Assembly (NCBI GenBank): GCA_949317995.1
Contig: OX439036.1
Location: 91,487,920-91,551,919 of the forward strand
Length of the DNA stretch: 64,000 nt
Reading direction: 5' to 3'
Origin: Acholoe squamosa
Lineage: Eukaryota > Annelida > Polychaeta > Phyllodocida > Polynoidae
The translations under genes and the position numbers were made by a program. Every line of letters begins with the position of its first letter. Within the stretch, counting starts at the first letter, position 1. The notes under the pieces were generated by a model. It saw only the letters and a program-made list of their open reading frames with translations. It was not told the origin of the DNA and ran no database searches. Positions 1-12,882 of the stretch are shown here, in pieces.

Positions 1-95
1 CATTGCTGGCGATCAGGGCACGCCAGCACTACATTAATGTTCACAGAGGTAAACATGACTTTAGAGGGATCGTGCGGCCCTTAAAGGCTTAAAGT
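1..95. mobile_element. Truncated copy of composite palindromic MITE
   Basis: The window opens inside a copy. A degenerate palindrome arm (GCCAGCACTACATTAATG) is followed by the typical tail GTGCGGCCCTTAAAGGCTTAAA seen, with variation, at the end of many copies further right. The left part is outside the window. Confidence 0.6.
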
Positions 96-1453
96 TATCC
101 AGGTGTACTACCCTTTCATACACACTAAGGCCTTCGCCCCCTCCTCCCCCCTCAAACTTTCTCTGATCAACCACGGTCTCCCTTAGGTGACTATGTGAAC
201 TTTTGGTATTCAGAACCAAACGTCGCCTGAAGTCCACTACTCCTCAACAACCCTCCACATACACCCTCCCTGGCCGGAGGCCCCGCCCCCGCCCTAAAGA
301 TATACTCCCTCGCCGTGCCTCTAGAAATCCGGTAGTTCTGTTTTCTGTTATCATCTTCACAATGCTTTCAATCCCTGTTTTGTTTGAATAAATGGTCGAA
401 ATTCTGGAGCCCCTCCTGTAGTTTGGAATTACAGTGGCTGTAGGAATGTTGGTGTCAGTGCTACTGGATGTACCAGTACGTCAATGTTCAGATGCTAGAA
501 TTAAGGGACTCTTTCTTTATCGGCATAATTACCCAATCATAATCTACAAGTTGAAAAAAGAAGACTTGGTGCATACATGTACTCTATTTTGTATTTGTTT
601 TTGTTTTTTCAGGTGGTTGTACAAAAGAGGAAGAAATCTAAGGGCAAGAGGCGCCAAGGGATGTCACATAACGAACACATGGGCGATATTCTACAGGACT
701 ACTCAGACAAGACATAATCGTAGCTCATATATCAAATACACTAAATGATAGAAACTGGAGAGTCTACAGGGTAGCCTAGCCATGTATTGGTGCAACATAC
801 CTGCCTCTAATGACCTGCGTCCATCAGTGATACAAGATAGCAGCTGGTGCGAATATACTATCCATAGTTGTATCGCATACTGAAGGGGAGTGTCATGATA
901 CAAAGGGCACTTTTCCTAACTTTTTAGGAATTCCGATTTTTTTTTTTTTGCTTCAATTCCTATTGGTATTTCCTATTCAGAAAATTTGGACAATTTCTGA
1001 ATTTTTGGTGATTAGTGAGTGGCATCCGGGATCCCTGAAAGGGGTAAAACACAATAAATCCAACTGAAGCTAACAAAGAGTAGAGGAAAACAGATTATGA
1101 AAGGAGAGTTATGTACTATCTGCATGTACACCTGAATGTATGAAGAAGAAATGCAATCAAGAGTATCATAGTATTTTAAAGGAAAGGTGTCATCTTGGTT
1201 ACATGACCTGAAAAGCTTGGCTAGAGCGGTCGGGATTGAAATTTTGTTCTTCACAGAAACCTTGAAATTATCGAATAATATTAATTGACATTTAACGGAG
1301 GCTTTGACTAATGGACCCAAAATTATACTCTGAATCGCCCCAAGAAAAAGTGACGAAAAAAGACTTCTTTAGAAGTTCCCCAGTTCGAAGTGAATCACGA
1401 AGGATGGTATTCTTTTACTTTCTTTCTTTTTTTCTTTTTTAACTCATGGTTCG

Positions 1454-1745
1454 AGGGGTGTGAAATTTCCGCGGAAACGCGGAAATCCGCTGTTTTAATG
1501 CCCACCAGGACCATTCTTGGGATCTCTGCAAATCCACTGAGAGAATAAATTTCCATTTATGGGGGGGGGGGTGGGGTGGGCTGAAATAAAATTTTCTCAG
1601 ATGCAAAGTTTCATCCCAAATGGAATAGAGATATTATCCCAATGGTAATGACCACTTTAATCTAATGTGAAAATATCAAGTAGAATTCCCTGAGAGGTGG
1701 TATATTGCGCTTCAGAGGAAGTGAATTTCGGCATTTCACACCCCT
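1454..1745. mobile_element. Small TIR element (MITE), hAT-like termini
   Basis: Perfect 13-bp terminal inverted repeats, AGGGGTGTGAAAT at the left and ATTTCACACCCCT at the right, bound a 292-bp AT-rich segment with no coding potential and a G-run at 1561-1571. The TIR resembles hAT termini, but I could not see a convincing 8-bp target duplication. Confidence 0.5.
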
Positions 1746-2639
1746 ATAATGGACTCTTACACTGGATCTATTACATCCATCCCTAAAGAGAGTCGAAAAT
1801 AACATTTTCCTTACACATAAAGTATCGAACATGGTTTTCTCTGGTTCAGTTATATAAAGTGTGTATGCTATAATCTATCGGAATGTGCAGAAATCTATCT
1901 AGTATGAGACTGAAGACTATAAGAACATAGTGTGTGTGCCTGTGACCATTGTAAACCTGTCTTGTTATTTAAGGATACCAAATCATGTATGATGAATGTG
2001 GAACAGTGTGTGCTTGTGGGACATATTTCATTCCTAATAAAGACTTTTATATTTGAAGTAGTAGAGTCCTTGTAATTCTTGTTAGGCCCTATGTTGTCAA
2101 ACCGTTTTGTCGATTCGTTAATTTCCTGGAGAAGGGGCATCTAAAATTAAGAGTTTCCCTGGACTCTCGAGTCCCAAAGACCTATAGAATGCATTTATAT
2201 TTGTGGGGGTCTCATGGAGAATTTCAGAGATTTCCGTGCTCCGTCACTTTCATCTTAACTACTTTATTCTTTCTCATACATCACGGATCAAGGAGGTAAT
2301 AAAAGTGGATGGGCAACGTCCATAGACAAATGTCAAGGATAAAGAAACAGAATTGGTCGAGTAGACACCATTTATGTTCATCGCCCCCCCCCCCCAAAAA
2401 AAAAAAAAAAAAAGAATAGGAGAAGAGAAAATGGGCGAGACATTCTTACAGATAGTATACACCCCTTGATATGTATAGCCTATGCCTCATGAGCCCCGTA
2501 GTAAATCTTTGTTATCACTCTCACTGCCACAAGTTGATCAACAGTCCGCCCCCCACCCCAACCCATATCTCCGCATGGCCCCCAATCCCCTGTTGATTTA
2601 CAAGGCTCCACAGCACACAAACAGACCCCCAGATGGCGC
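1746..2639. other. Non-coding stretch
   Basis: No gene recognised. It contains a C11/A-run at about 2384-2413 and AT-rich unique-looking sequence. Confidence 0.5.
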
Positions 2640-2960
2640 GGCATACATATCATTTCCGGACACTCCCTAACCAATCAGAGCGCCGCACGTAAACCATGTG
2701 ATCAGTTAGCCCTAGCTGTCCACTACCCCGGAGGTCCACTGTGACCTCTGACCTCAAGACCTCGGGGCGGATTACACAGGTCAAGAACAAAGGAAGTAAT
2801 CGGTCAGCAGACCACGTGATGTGCGTGCGCAGCGATTTCCGGTACCGTAGTTTTCTGGGCTGAGTTATGTATCACCAGACACTCAGATACCCATACCGCC
2901 CCCCACACACCCGAGAGGAGGTGCGCCTGTGGCGCGCGCCGTGTGGCTGGCGTGCGGCTA
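2640..2960. promoter_or_regulatory. GC/CpG-rich candidate promoter or enhancer
   Basis: A locally CpG-rich stretch in AT-rich surroundings. It carries a CCAAT box (AACCAATCAGAGCG), a CACGTG E-box (CCACGTGATG), an NRF1-like GTGCGTGCGCAG, an ETS-like TTTCCGG, and TGACCT half-sites. No coding exon was recognised next to it, so orientation and target gene are unknown. Confidence 0.3.
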
Positions 2961-3632
2961 ATGAATACCCGGCCGGTGACACTAAGACAAAAGCGCCTTA
3001 TACCTTTGGGGACTACTTTTGAAACAAGACTGAATTCGATCTACTAGAGTATTTTTTTAATACCGGTAGTAGATATATATTTATTTCCCATAGTCAATTT
3101 TTCATTTATTTTGGGTTAAAGAGTGTGTTTGTCATTGGGAATATTGGGATAGACATACACTTACCCCGCACGCCCTCACGCTAACAAAGTATCGGTAGTC
3201 TAAGATGCAAACAAGAGAGAGATCCCTCACCCCTTGGCAGAATCATTGGCTAATTTGTTCTGAGAAATGCATTTATTTATTTGTCATTACCATCATGCTC
3301 AATTCATTACCGAGAAGCTTATTTCAAGTACAATACTATATGATTATTGTAGTATGGAGATGACGGTTTTTAACTGATCGTAACGTCACTTTCAAATAGG
3401 AAGTGATATAGGCCTAGTTGTACATGACACAATGTAACTGTGTTTCAGTAATAGGTAAGTAGTATATGGACAGGCACTTTGTGACTGGAATTTAGTGTTT
3501 TTATTGGGTAACTACAACATGTAATATATGGATGTGACTTAAATGTGCACTGTTCTTTAATAATTACTACTCACATGGCTACTGTGTTCTTGTGTCAATG
3601 CCTTGTCCAGCCGAAAGTGTGTCTTGTATATA

Positions 3633-3811
3633 CAGTCAACCCTCACTTCATCGACCCTTTGATTCCTCAGATGCCTCATTACCTCAGACAAAAAAAAATC
3701 TGGAACTACCGCTATGGTTTCTATTATAGTTGGACTTAACTTCTCAGATAATTTGCTTCCTCAGACATTTCTCCTTGCATTATCCATATCTGAGTAAGCA
3801 AGGGCTGACTG
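3633..3811. mobile_element. pogo/Tigger-like MITE with TA target duplication
   Basis: A 179-bp element that starts CAGTCAACCCTCAC and ends AAGGGCTGACTG, imperfect terminal inverted repeats of about 20 bp, directly flanked by TA on both sides (3631-3632 and 3812-3813). CAGTCAACCC-type ends and TA duplication are characteristic of pogo/Tigger elements. It has no coding capacity. Confidence 0.65.
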
Positions 3812-4270
3812 TAGAGTCCTCGTCAAACTTCTATTCATCACCATCTTTATCCATTATTTGATTGTTTCATCTACTCTCATGAATGTCTTGTATTGTTGTT
3901 ATTAGTATGTACCTTGAGTAAAGACATTAGATTGATATATAGAAAGGAGTGCTAGGTGTGTCTTATATATATTGTGCTTGTCTACCACTTTGTTTACATT
4001 GTGAAAGTCCAATAAAAGGTTTTTCAAACCTGAAAAAAAAATTGTAACTGGAATCTAGTGTTATGCCAGATAAACGTGACACTTTGTGACTGGAGTCTAG
4101 TGTTGTGTTAGGTAAGTAGTATATAGAAGTGACACTTTGTTACTGGAGTCTAGTGTTGTGTTAGGTAAGTAGTATATAGAAGTCACACTTTGTGACTGGA
4201 GTCTAGTGTTGTGTTAGGTAAGTAGTATATAAAAGTGGCACTTTGAGACTGGAAACTAGTGTTGTGTTAG

Positions 4271-4620
4271 ATAAATAGATAGATAGAACTAAACGACCGT
4301 GGTGTACGAGGTGGTCGATCCACCACGAGGGGAAAACCCCTCCGAGGGGTGGATCAGCCACCGAGGACACCAGGGGAGTTTAGTTCTATATTTATTTAAT
4401 GTTTTTAGAGTGTCTAATTAACTGAAAATTAGCAAAATCCGTTACCGTAGTCCCCCGTACGAGCGGCAGTCCGCCATTTTGAATGTTTACATGCACCCAG
4501 AACGAGGCTGCAGTGGTGGATCTGCCGCTGTGGTGGATCGACACACGTTACGCCACTGGGGGTGTGGCGATCGACGGCGCAATGCTATCTCTACGGGAAG
4601 AAGTTATTCACATAAAATAA
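4271..4620 (+). mobile_element. Foldback/hairpin element, copy A
   Basis: About 350 bp inserted in the 53-bp array. Its first part (4283-4389) is a 107-nt near-perfect palindrome bounded by ATAGAACTAAAC and GTTTAGTTCTAT, with a small AAAA loop between GAGGGG and CCCCTC. The rest carries repeated GTGGATC-type motifs and ends TTATTCACATAAAATAA. An inverted copy lies at 14440-14787. It has no coding capacity and its class is unknown. Confidence 0.75.
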
Positions 4621-5568
4621 TATATAAAGGTGACACTTTGTGACTGGAGGCTAGTGTTGTGTTAGGTAAGTAGTATATAAAAGTGGCACTTTGAGACTGG
4701 AGACTAGTGTTGTGTTAGGTAAGTAGTATATGAACATGGCACTTTGTGACTGGAGTCTAGTGTTGTGTTAGGTAAGTAGTATATAAAAGTGGCACTTTGA
4801 GACTGGAGTCTAGTGCTGTGTTAGGTAAGTAGTATATAAACATGGCACTTTGTGACTGGAGTCTAGTGTTGTGTTAGGTAAGTAGTATATAGAAGTGACA
4901 CTTTGTGACTGGAGACTAGTGTTGTGTTAGGTAAGTGGTATGTGAACATGACACTTTGTGACTGGAGTCTATAGTGTTGTGTTAGGTAAGTAGTATATGA
5001 AAATGACACTTTGTGACTGGAGACTAGTATTGTGTTAGGTAAGTATAGTATATAAACATGGCACTTTGTGACTGGAGTCTAGTGTTGTGGTAAGTAAGTA
5101 ATATATAAAAGTGGCACTTTGAGACTGGAGACTAGTGTTGTGTTAGGTAAGTAGTATATAAACATGGCACTTTGTGACTGGAGTCTAGTGTTATGTTAGG
5201 TAAGTAGTATATAAAAGTGGCACTTTGAGACTGGAGTCTAGTGTTGTGTTAGGTAAGTAGTATATAAAAGTGGAACTTTGAGACTGGAGTCTAGTGTTGT
5301 GTTAGGTCAGTAGTATATAGAAGTGACACTTTGTGAATGGAGACTAGTGTTGTGTTAGGTATGAACATGGCACCTTGTGACTGGAGTCTATAGTGTTGTG
5401 TTAGGTAAGTAGTATATGAACATGGCACTTTGTGACTAGGTCTAGTGTTGTGTTAGGTAAGTAGTACATAGAAGTGATACTTTGTGACTGGAGTCTAGTG
5501 TTGTGTTAGGTAAGTAGTATATAGAAGTGACACTTTGTGACTGGATTCTATAGTGTTGTGTTAGATAA

Positions 5569-6245
5569 TGGGCTGTATGGTTTGTGTTGATGTGTATATT
5601 AATGTAGTCTTACTTGTGTAGTTATTAGTAGCTCACTCCACTAGTCTCGTGTATTGGGAAGACTAACTCTAGTGGTATGATGTTGGCCTAGCCCATTCTT
5701 TTAACCAACACCAAGACGCCAGTACAAGTCACTATTTATTGTTCACTCGTTATCCACAGTTACAGTTGTTTGTCATTTCCACTCAACTCTATACAGCTTC
5801 AACGACATCAGTCTAATCACACAAACAGTTCATGTCTCAACAATCCAGTGCTTCTAGAGAGGTATATGTCCCATAGAGGTCCTGCTTAATCCGTTCTTAC
5901 ATTGGCTAAGTGCAATACTAAGTACTAAACAGCTTCATCCCCGTCTACTCCAGGAGTATGTGTTCCTTCCTCGACAGCTCTCACAATACTGACTCCTGAC
6001 CTGCCTCTCACCAACCCACTACACCTTTACTCGCCATGTACTTGGCTTACTCATATCTTTTCCCTTACAGAATCCTCCTGACCGGTTCTTGTCCAACTCC
6101 ATCGTCGCCTGCTGCATCCCATAGCTACCACAAACCCATCACAGGACTCCTATAGCACTCTCTTATATAGCACACAATAAATACATATATAGTTGTACCC
6201 TGTTATACCCGTTCAATATAATTATTGCTTATTGATGACAAGACA
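5569..6245 (-). mobile_element. Solo LTR, copy 1 (minus orientation)
   Basis: 677 bp, reading TGTCTTGTCATC...ACAGCCCA on the minus strand (TG...CA termini) and flanked by 4-bp direct repeats ATAA (5565-5568, 6246-6249). Inside on the minus strand are a TATA-like TATATAAGA (6161-6169) and AATAAA (5735-5740), in the right order for promoter then poly(A) signal. No internal retroviral region adjoins, so it looks like a solo LTR left by recombination. A homologous copy lies at 62544-63264. Confidence 0.8.
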
Positions 6246-7306
6246 ATAAGTAGTATATGAACATGACACTTTGTGACTGGAGACTAGTGTTGTGTTAGGT
6301 AAGTAGTATATGAACATGGCACTTTGTGACTGGAGACTAGTGTTGTGTTAGGTAAGTAGTATATAAAAGTGACACTTTGTGACTGGTGACTAGTGTTGTG
6401 TTAGGTATTGTGGTTTGACAGCATAAGTAGTATATGGACATGGGACCTTGTAACTGGAGTTGAGTACATGTATTGTGGTTTGACACTATAAGCAGTATAT
6501 GGACATGGGACCTTGTAACTGGGGTTCAGTAGTGTGAAGTGAAAGCATTAGTAGTGTATGGTCATGGGACCTTGTAACTGGAGTTTAATTATCCTATATA
6601 CCCCTGCATAACTGATGTGTAACTTTGTCAGTGTCACAGAAGCGAGACGATGACTTTGATGGTATTCAGTTTTGAAAAGAGTGAAATGGGCCCTGTGGAA
6701 TTTAAGTCTAGGAAGATGAGTTTTGTGGTTGTGTGGGGATATTTTTGATTTCATTTATCTTTTATTCCAATTTATACACGGTGGATAGTCAGAATTCAGA
6801 AAATAGTATCAACATGGAATAAAGAAGGGTCAACCCAATGGGCAATATCGTGGATAGGAACCAAAGCTGAGAACATAGGGCTCCCACCCATGATATAGAC
6901 TTGAGGCAATGTCTTGAGTTTATCTGCCATACACCCTGCTTCATAGAGTGACCAGGCAAGCAAAAACACCCCTCTGCAGGGAAATTCATTATCAAAGTTC
7001 ATCTCAAGATTGTTAAAATGAGACATCATAGGGTTAAATATTCCTAGAAGTTATGTCGGAACCCCTCCCTGAACATAGGTAGGTCATTATTCATATCTAA
7101 AATCGATGATTAAGCTCTAAATACATTATAAACCATAATGATGTCTAAAAACACAATAAATCAGCCTTTTTCATAAAATATACATGATTATGGTGATTTT
7201 TATCATAGATTTTGATCTAGAAGGAATTTTCCATTTCTGTTTTGGGTTTTTGGGGAGTATCCTCAAAAACTGGTCTAAAAATCTGCAAATTTTGATTTTT
7301 GGAATG

Positions 7307-7320
7307 GTTGCCATGGCAAC
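7307..7320. promoter_or_regulatory. Perfect palindromic X-box (RFX-type site)
   Basis: GTTGCCATGGCAAC is a 14-bp perfect inverted repeat identical in form to the consensus X-box bound by RFX factors (ciliary and neuronal genes). It stands in an AT-rich non-coding region about 6 kb past the 3' end of the RBPMS/cpo gene. Function is inferred from motif only. Confidence 0.4.
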
Positions 7321-10300
7321 TAGGAACAGGCATATAGGTGGATTTCTTATGAAAAATGTTCATTTTTACCATCCAAATATGGGCCATTTCTACCGAAAAT
7401 GGTGCATTTTGAATGAAACCATTGAATTCTGCATCAGAAATTAGCTTTATGTATTTTCATAATGATTTAAGAGTAATTTTGCCCTCCAATACCCCCTGTT
7501 GGCCAAATGGGGAGTTACAAATCCCCCGCAGAGGGGTGTTCTCCCTTGATGGGTCACACTGATGTATTATAGATTAAGCCAATCACAGTCTTTTGTGAAA
7601 ACTATCATTAATCAAAAGTTTAATGCTCCCATTCTGCAGAAATGTATAATTTGTCTTGCAAACTAGGGCCAAATGCATGTTTAGCTCAGCAATTACTTAA
7701 ATATCTAACAAACCCAGGCCGGCACATGCCACTTTGAGAGTTGTGCTGGGATGCATGGTATTGTATAGATCCTTTACACATCATGTTGATACAAACCTGA
7801 CAAACTGCCCTATCATAATTATTCAGCTAACTGCATTGAATTCTCTATTTTCTTAATGTTCAAAAAGAGGGATTTTATAATTTATGCATCAGATTGATTT
7901 GATTAATTGCATGTACTTGCTCAATCTTTTTCAGTGTATTCCTTTTTGCATAATGTATCGTTATTAACTTTTTTTGCATCACTTTGCCATCATTTAACTT
8001 TGCATCATTTAGCTATGATTGTGATAATTCTCACGGTTATAAAATCATAAAAGATATCGGATGTCAAGAACAATAAACAAGGCAATCACTTTTTACACTT
8101 TTATTAAAGTATAAAGAACAATAAATTCCAGATAAAAATAATTGCTATTTGTCTAGCTATTTCCTTTTTAAAATCCAATGTTCACCGTTGGGATACAGAT
8201 GACGAGTTATAGGCGATCCCTACCATGTCACGGGCAGGCGGCGCTAGAGGGCGCCACTATATATACAGATACCAGTACTACTGACTTCCGTCAATTTCAC
8301 GTCCATTTGCAATATTTACACTGCATATCTTTTGTGCAGAACATCCTCACCAGAGGGTGCGACATACATGCAGCCTGTAACAGGCGCCAATGCTTGCTTT
8401 TAAACAATAGTGCACCGGCCTATGTACAGTCAGATAGTTAAATTAGCTCAGTCGGCCCGTGACATCATCAAGGAACTGGCCTATGAGCAAATACCATCAT
8501 TTTGAGCAAAAAATTTGGATTGCACAATCATCCTTGTGGCAAGAAATAAGTTCTTGAAATAAAGTTTAATATTATTTTACTATTTTTCTCCTATTATATG
8601 AAACCTCGTAACTGACTAAGGAGAGTGTACCTTATTTACGTCGGAGGGGAGTTGGCAATAGTATTTCATTGTAAATCATTGTAAAGGGTAGAGGATGGGA
8701 GTACACAGTCTAAACCCAATTAATTCTGGAATCTTAAAGCATCAAATTCATGTTGTAAAACATATATGTACATTGCACTATGTGATAACACATATCCTCA
8801 GATAACATCTCACAAAATTGCATCAGCAACAAGACAATTTCTGAAACCTTCCCGGGTAGTTCGGATGGGTAAAGGCCCCCAACCCCACAAACATTAATAT
8901 GGCTGAAAGGGTTGATTTTTCAAATTGTGGTGGTGTAATCATTCTAAACCTGGTTATGACGAGGGGGTGGGTTTACCCTGGGCCAACCTCCTTCCGACGT
9001 AGACCTTGGACACTCACAGACCATAATGTAACCTTGTTAGATGTCTTATTCCCCTCTCCCTCTGCCATGTTCTCCTGAGCTAACGCGCCAAAGGCCTCTT
9101 GCGTACACGTAAATTCAAGAAATAAAACACTGACTATCCATCCATTATGCTATTATTATTAACACCGCAGGATTGCTCATCTTAAGGCCTTGATTTGTTC
9201 TCCTACTTTTTGTATTAGTGTCATCCATTGAGATTTCATTGATCCTTTACATATATATTGGAGACTTATACCCAAGGAAGGTATACTCTATGTAGTTACT
9301 ACAATATAGTCTATGACAGGAAATGATATGTCCTTACTCTTACATGTATGGTTAAATTCCAAGGTTTGATTATCATACTAGCAGACAACACTAACACATC
9401 TACATGGGAGAATATGATCTCTCTAGTCAGTATGCAGGCACATTGCCTGGCTACAGTAGGGTTGTATACAGGCAGAACTTGCACACCAAGAACAACTTGT
9501 AAATAACAAGCTTGTACAAAACACAGCTATCACAAGTTATCATCTTTCTTAGGTTTATTTAATATCCATATATATAATATATCTCATAATAATAGTAATA
9601 ATGATAAAATCTGATACTTGATAGTAACGCGTCACAACCACAGCACCGCTCTAAATCTGGTCCTAGCTTGGTTATCTGATTATATATAGATATATATGTC
9701 CCTCATTATGAGAATTTATTACTTCACTGCATCACTTTGTCTTTGTATGATTATTACTACCTTTCTGAGTGTGTTTGATATGCATATCTCGACTGTGTAG
9801 AGGGCGCTCCATACAGGGGGACCGCGTATTGTGCAATTAGATGCGAGCACGTCTCCAGCGTCAGAGACTGTGTAAGGCCACCTAAGCACACAAAAAACCT
9901 GCTTCAGTTGAGCATGTACGCAGGAGGCCCTTGCACTTCTGTTCCACTGTAAACATGGCAGATGGGTCTTCTTTTTACCTGTTTAAGTTAGGGGCCGTGC
10001 CCGGGCCCTTCTTCCATCACCTTCATACAGGGCTCTCTCAACAAACCTATCACAAATATGACAAAATATTAATGATATATACCAACCAAATAACCCCAAA
10101 AGCATAACAAAATATCTTTTCTTTTGGTAAAACAACTGACGTTGGGAGGAGTGCAATGGACTTTGTGATACAGAGCCCTAAATCGGCCCCCACTATTTAA
10201 TAATAAATTCAAGTTCTGGTCAGCCGTGTACATTCCATTTGCATGCATGTCCCCCACCTATTTTGCTGGTTCCTTAGAATATCTACAGACTAGGTCTGTT

Positions 10301-12820
10301 TGGGATGGGTGGGATGTAATCTCAGCCGGCTGCCCGTGGCCAGGGTATGAGAAAACGGCAGGCGTAAATCAGAGAGCGGAGCATGAAGGCTGGGACCCGT
10401 CCGACGACCCCCTATCACAATGGGTGCTTGGAATTTGCATACCATATTTGTGATGTCAAACGCAAATCTGCTCATCAGACGATTATAATATTCACACATG
10501 ATAACTCTTCTGTGCACTTTTCAAAAAGTGTGGGGGATGACTGACTTTACAATGAACTTGTCTGTATTTGCCTGAATAAACAAGAAATCCTAACTACTGT
10601 ACTGCAACATGTATGGTATACAGTATAGTGTTTGAAACATTTTTTTCTCGGATATTTCCTCTCCTGTTTATATTAGTTTTATGTCCGTTCACTTAGACCC
10701 ATTGTTATCCAAAGGAGCTTGGAATGCAATGACTGATCACCAGAGCCTTGACTGACATGTTTCCAGACAGTCAAGGTCTTGAGATCTTCGAATAGTCGTA
10801 TCACATCAGCTTTGTTTCTGGAAAACCGTTAGACAAAGGAGGCATCATCAGTGTACGTCGGGGATATCGTCATAGGCAAATATGGCATGCACCAGAAAAC
10901 ACCCTCATTTTCTAGCTTCTTCATCATCAACTACTACTGACTACATATTATGTACAAATACACCAAGCCAACCAAGGGAGGTATGAGCATTGTAAACATG
11001 GGCATGGACCGGGGACTTACTCCCTGCGGTTTTTATACTTTGAATCATATACATCTCATCTAATTGATAATTGATAAGTACCACCTTATGATAAACACAT
11101 TTTTATAATATCAACTCGTCATCTACTGTCCTTATGGACAACAGAAATAAGGATGGCTTCTGCAGTGGATTGTCTTTTCTTGAATGTAAGTGTTGTCCCT
11201 TTATACATAGCTAATCCCACGCTAATGTATGCTAATATCAGATTGACAATACTACAAGGTAGAGGAACCGTTTATCAACACACATCAGGTAGCATACACG
11301 TCTGTAATCTCATTGTACACATACTAAATGGCATCCATCAACAGATGGGGTTTCGGCGTAAGAGCTCTAAACAGGTTTATGGCTAAAACCTATGAGGTGC
11401 CTCCATTTTCTTCCATTACTCTAGATACAGGCAAGCTGACTTGGCAGACTACAGTTGGCAGACCAAGGGTCCACTACCATTTGCAGACTACAGGAGCTTA
11501 TGTAGAACTATTACAATGTTTTTCTATTTGGGTATATTACCCCCACTGGTTGTATATAGATTAATGGCTATTGGTTACAGCATATGGATACACTATGTGT
11601 ATGGGTGAAGTGGAATCTTGTCAGTTACCAATGTCTATAGTTATAAAATCTAACATGTAGAAGTAGTTATTTACTAAGTTTGTTATTTGCATACCATCCT
11701 CCTCTGTCTTATTCCCTCATCATCGTCATCAAAATTGCATAAAATGCAGAATGGGACTACACACCAACAACAAAAACAACTCTACTACCAGTATTACACA
11801 CATTTACAAATAGTTATACCATCGTTATCATCATTTACCTAGTTTATAACTGGAATGTTCCAAGCGCTACCAGGGAGTTTATACATCTCCAACAACATTG
11901 CGCTGTAACTAAAACAATCTTTAAATCCAACAGAAAAGGAAAAAAATGTTGCCGAGCTCTCTGAGGCTCCCTGGTACAATATATCGCCCTTTGCTGCCAG
12001 TATCATTGTCGTTGTATTGAACCCTACTTAACTAAAACTACACAGTCAATTGCAGGTCTATATCCCCTTCCGGTACAAAAACAAAAATCAAGATTTGAGT
12101 CACCATCGAACCTGCATTAGCAATAATAATGTCATAACAAATCCTGTATGTCACAGACATGTAACAGATATGCAATAGATTATATTTGTATTAACACATC
12201 AAATATCTTTTTAATCGATATCATTACCTCTAAATCGTCAGTATACATGTTCAAACATCTAAGAAAATTGACAATTGATACATTTATATACCCTGGCCCA
12301 GATACCCACAGGCCTGTGAGTAAGGGGCAGGGGTTCACCAAGCAACCAACTGTACAAAAGACATACTTGCTGAATCCCAGTGAAAAAGAGATATGTGCTC
12401 AAGTTTGGACGGACGGAGCTCTTTTCTGTCCAGAGATTTTTTGCACAAGAATCACAAAATATTCACCCTATTATCTAGCCAACACATACACAGTCACAGA
12501 ACGACAGGCAATTGCTAACGGGACTTGTTGTATATTATTCGCTGTACCTATGTAATCCTGAAAAGTACACAGAGACGGCATATAACTCAATTAGTCCTTC
12601 TTATTATCATATCTATAGACTATATGATATAATCGTTTGTCTCCTAGACACAAAAAAGTTTAAGCATATAATTTACATAATAATTTAAATCCTCTTTTTT
12701 TTTTTTAGTTTTCTTCTCCTCAACAATGAATTCCATTTGTACTTAACAACTCTGGATGTTTTTCCATGTGTGGGTGTGTATAAGTAAAGGTGCATGTTAA
12801 CTTTGTCCTTATTGCTCTTC

Positions 12821-12882
12821 ACATGGCGGCCATGTTGGACGCCATGTTTTTTTTATACATGGCGGCCATGTTGGACGCCATG
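12821..12882. repeat. Two 26-bp direct repeats with a CATGGCGGCCATG palindrome
   Basis: Identical 26-bp units at 12821-12846 and 12857-12882, each ACATGGCGGCCATG followed by TTGGACGCCATG, separated by TTTTTTTATA. The unit resembles the GCCGCCAT-type YY1 site. Confidence 0.7.

Larger units (their letters stand above)
4044..6590. repeat. 53-bp tandem (satellite-like) array, interrupted by two insertions
   Basis: Units of about 53 bp repeat with small variation. Each contains GACACTTTGTGACTGGAG, TCTAGTGTTGTGTTAG and GTAAGTAGTATAT. The array runs 4044-4270, 4621-5564 and 6250-6590, with a diverged lead-in near 3424-3540. It is split by the foldback element (4271-4620) and the solo LTR (5569-6245). 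The last units (from about 6420) drift toward a longer form with GGGACCTTGTAACTGG. No protein is encoded. Confidence 0.9.

Noticed and set aside
7184-7444. 86-codon plus-strand frame
   Set aside because: AT-rich composition with hydrophobic bias; no similarity and no splice support.
8441-8520. tRNA-like A-box TTAGCTCAGTCGG
   Set aside because: No matching B-box or cloverleaf downstream.
9955-10108. Short plus-strand frame starting MADGSSFYLFK after AAAC (good start context)
   Set aside because: About 50 codons with no similarity and no donor or promoter support; could be chance.
12148-12555. 135-codon plus-strand open frame
   Set aside because: No family resemblance, AT-rich, no supporting splice or promoter signals.
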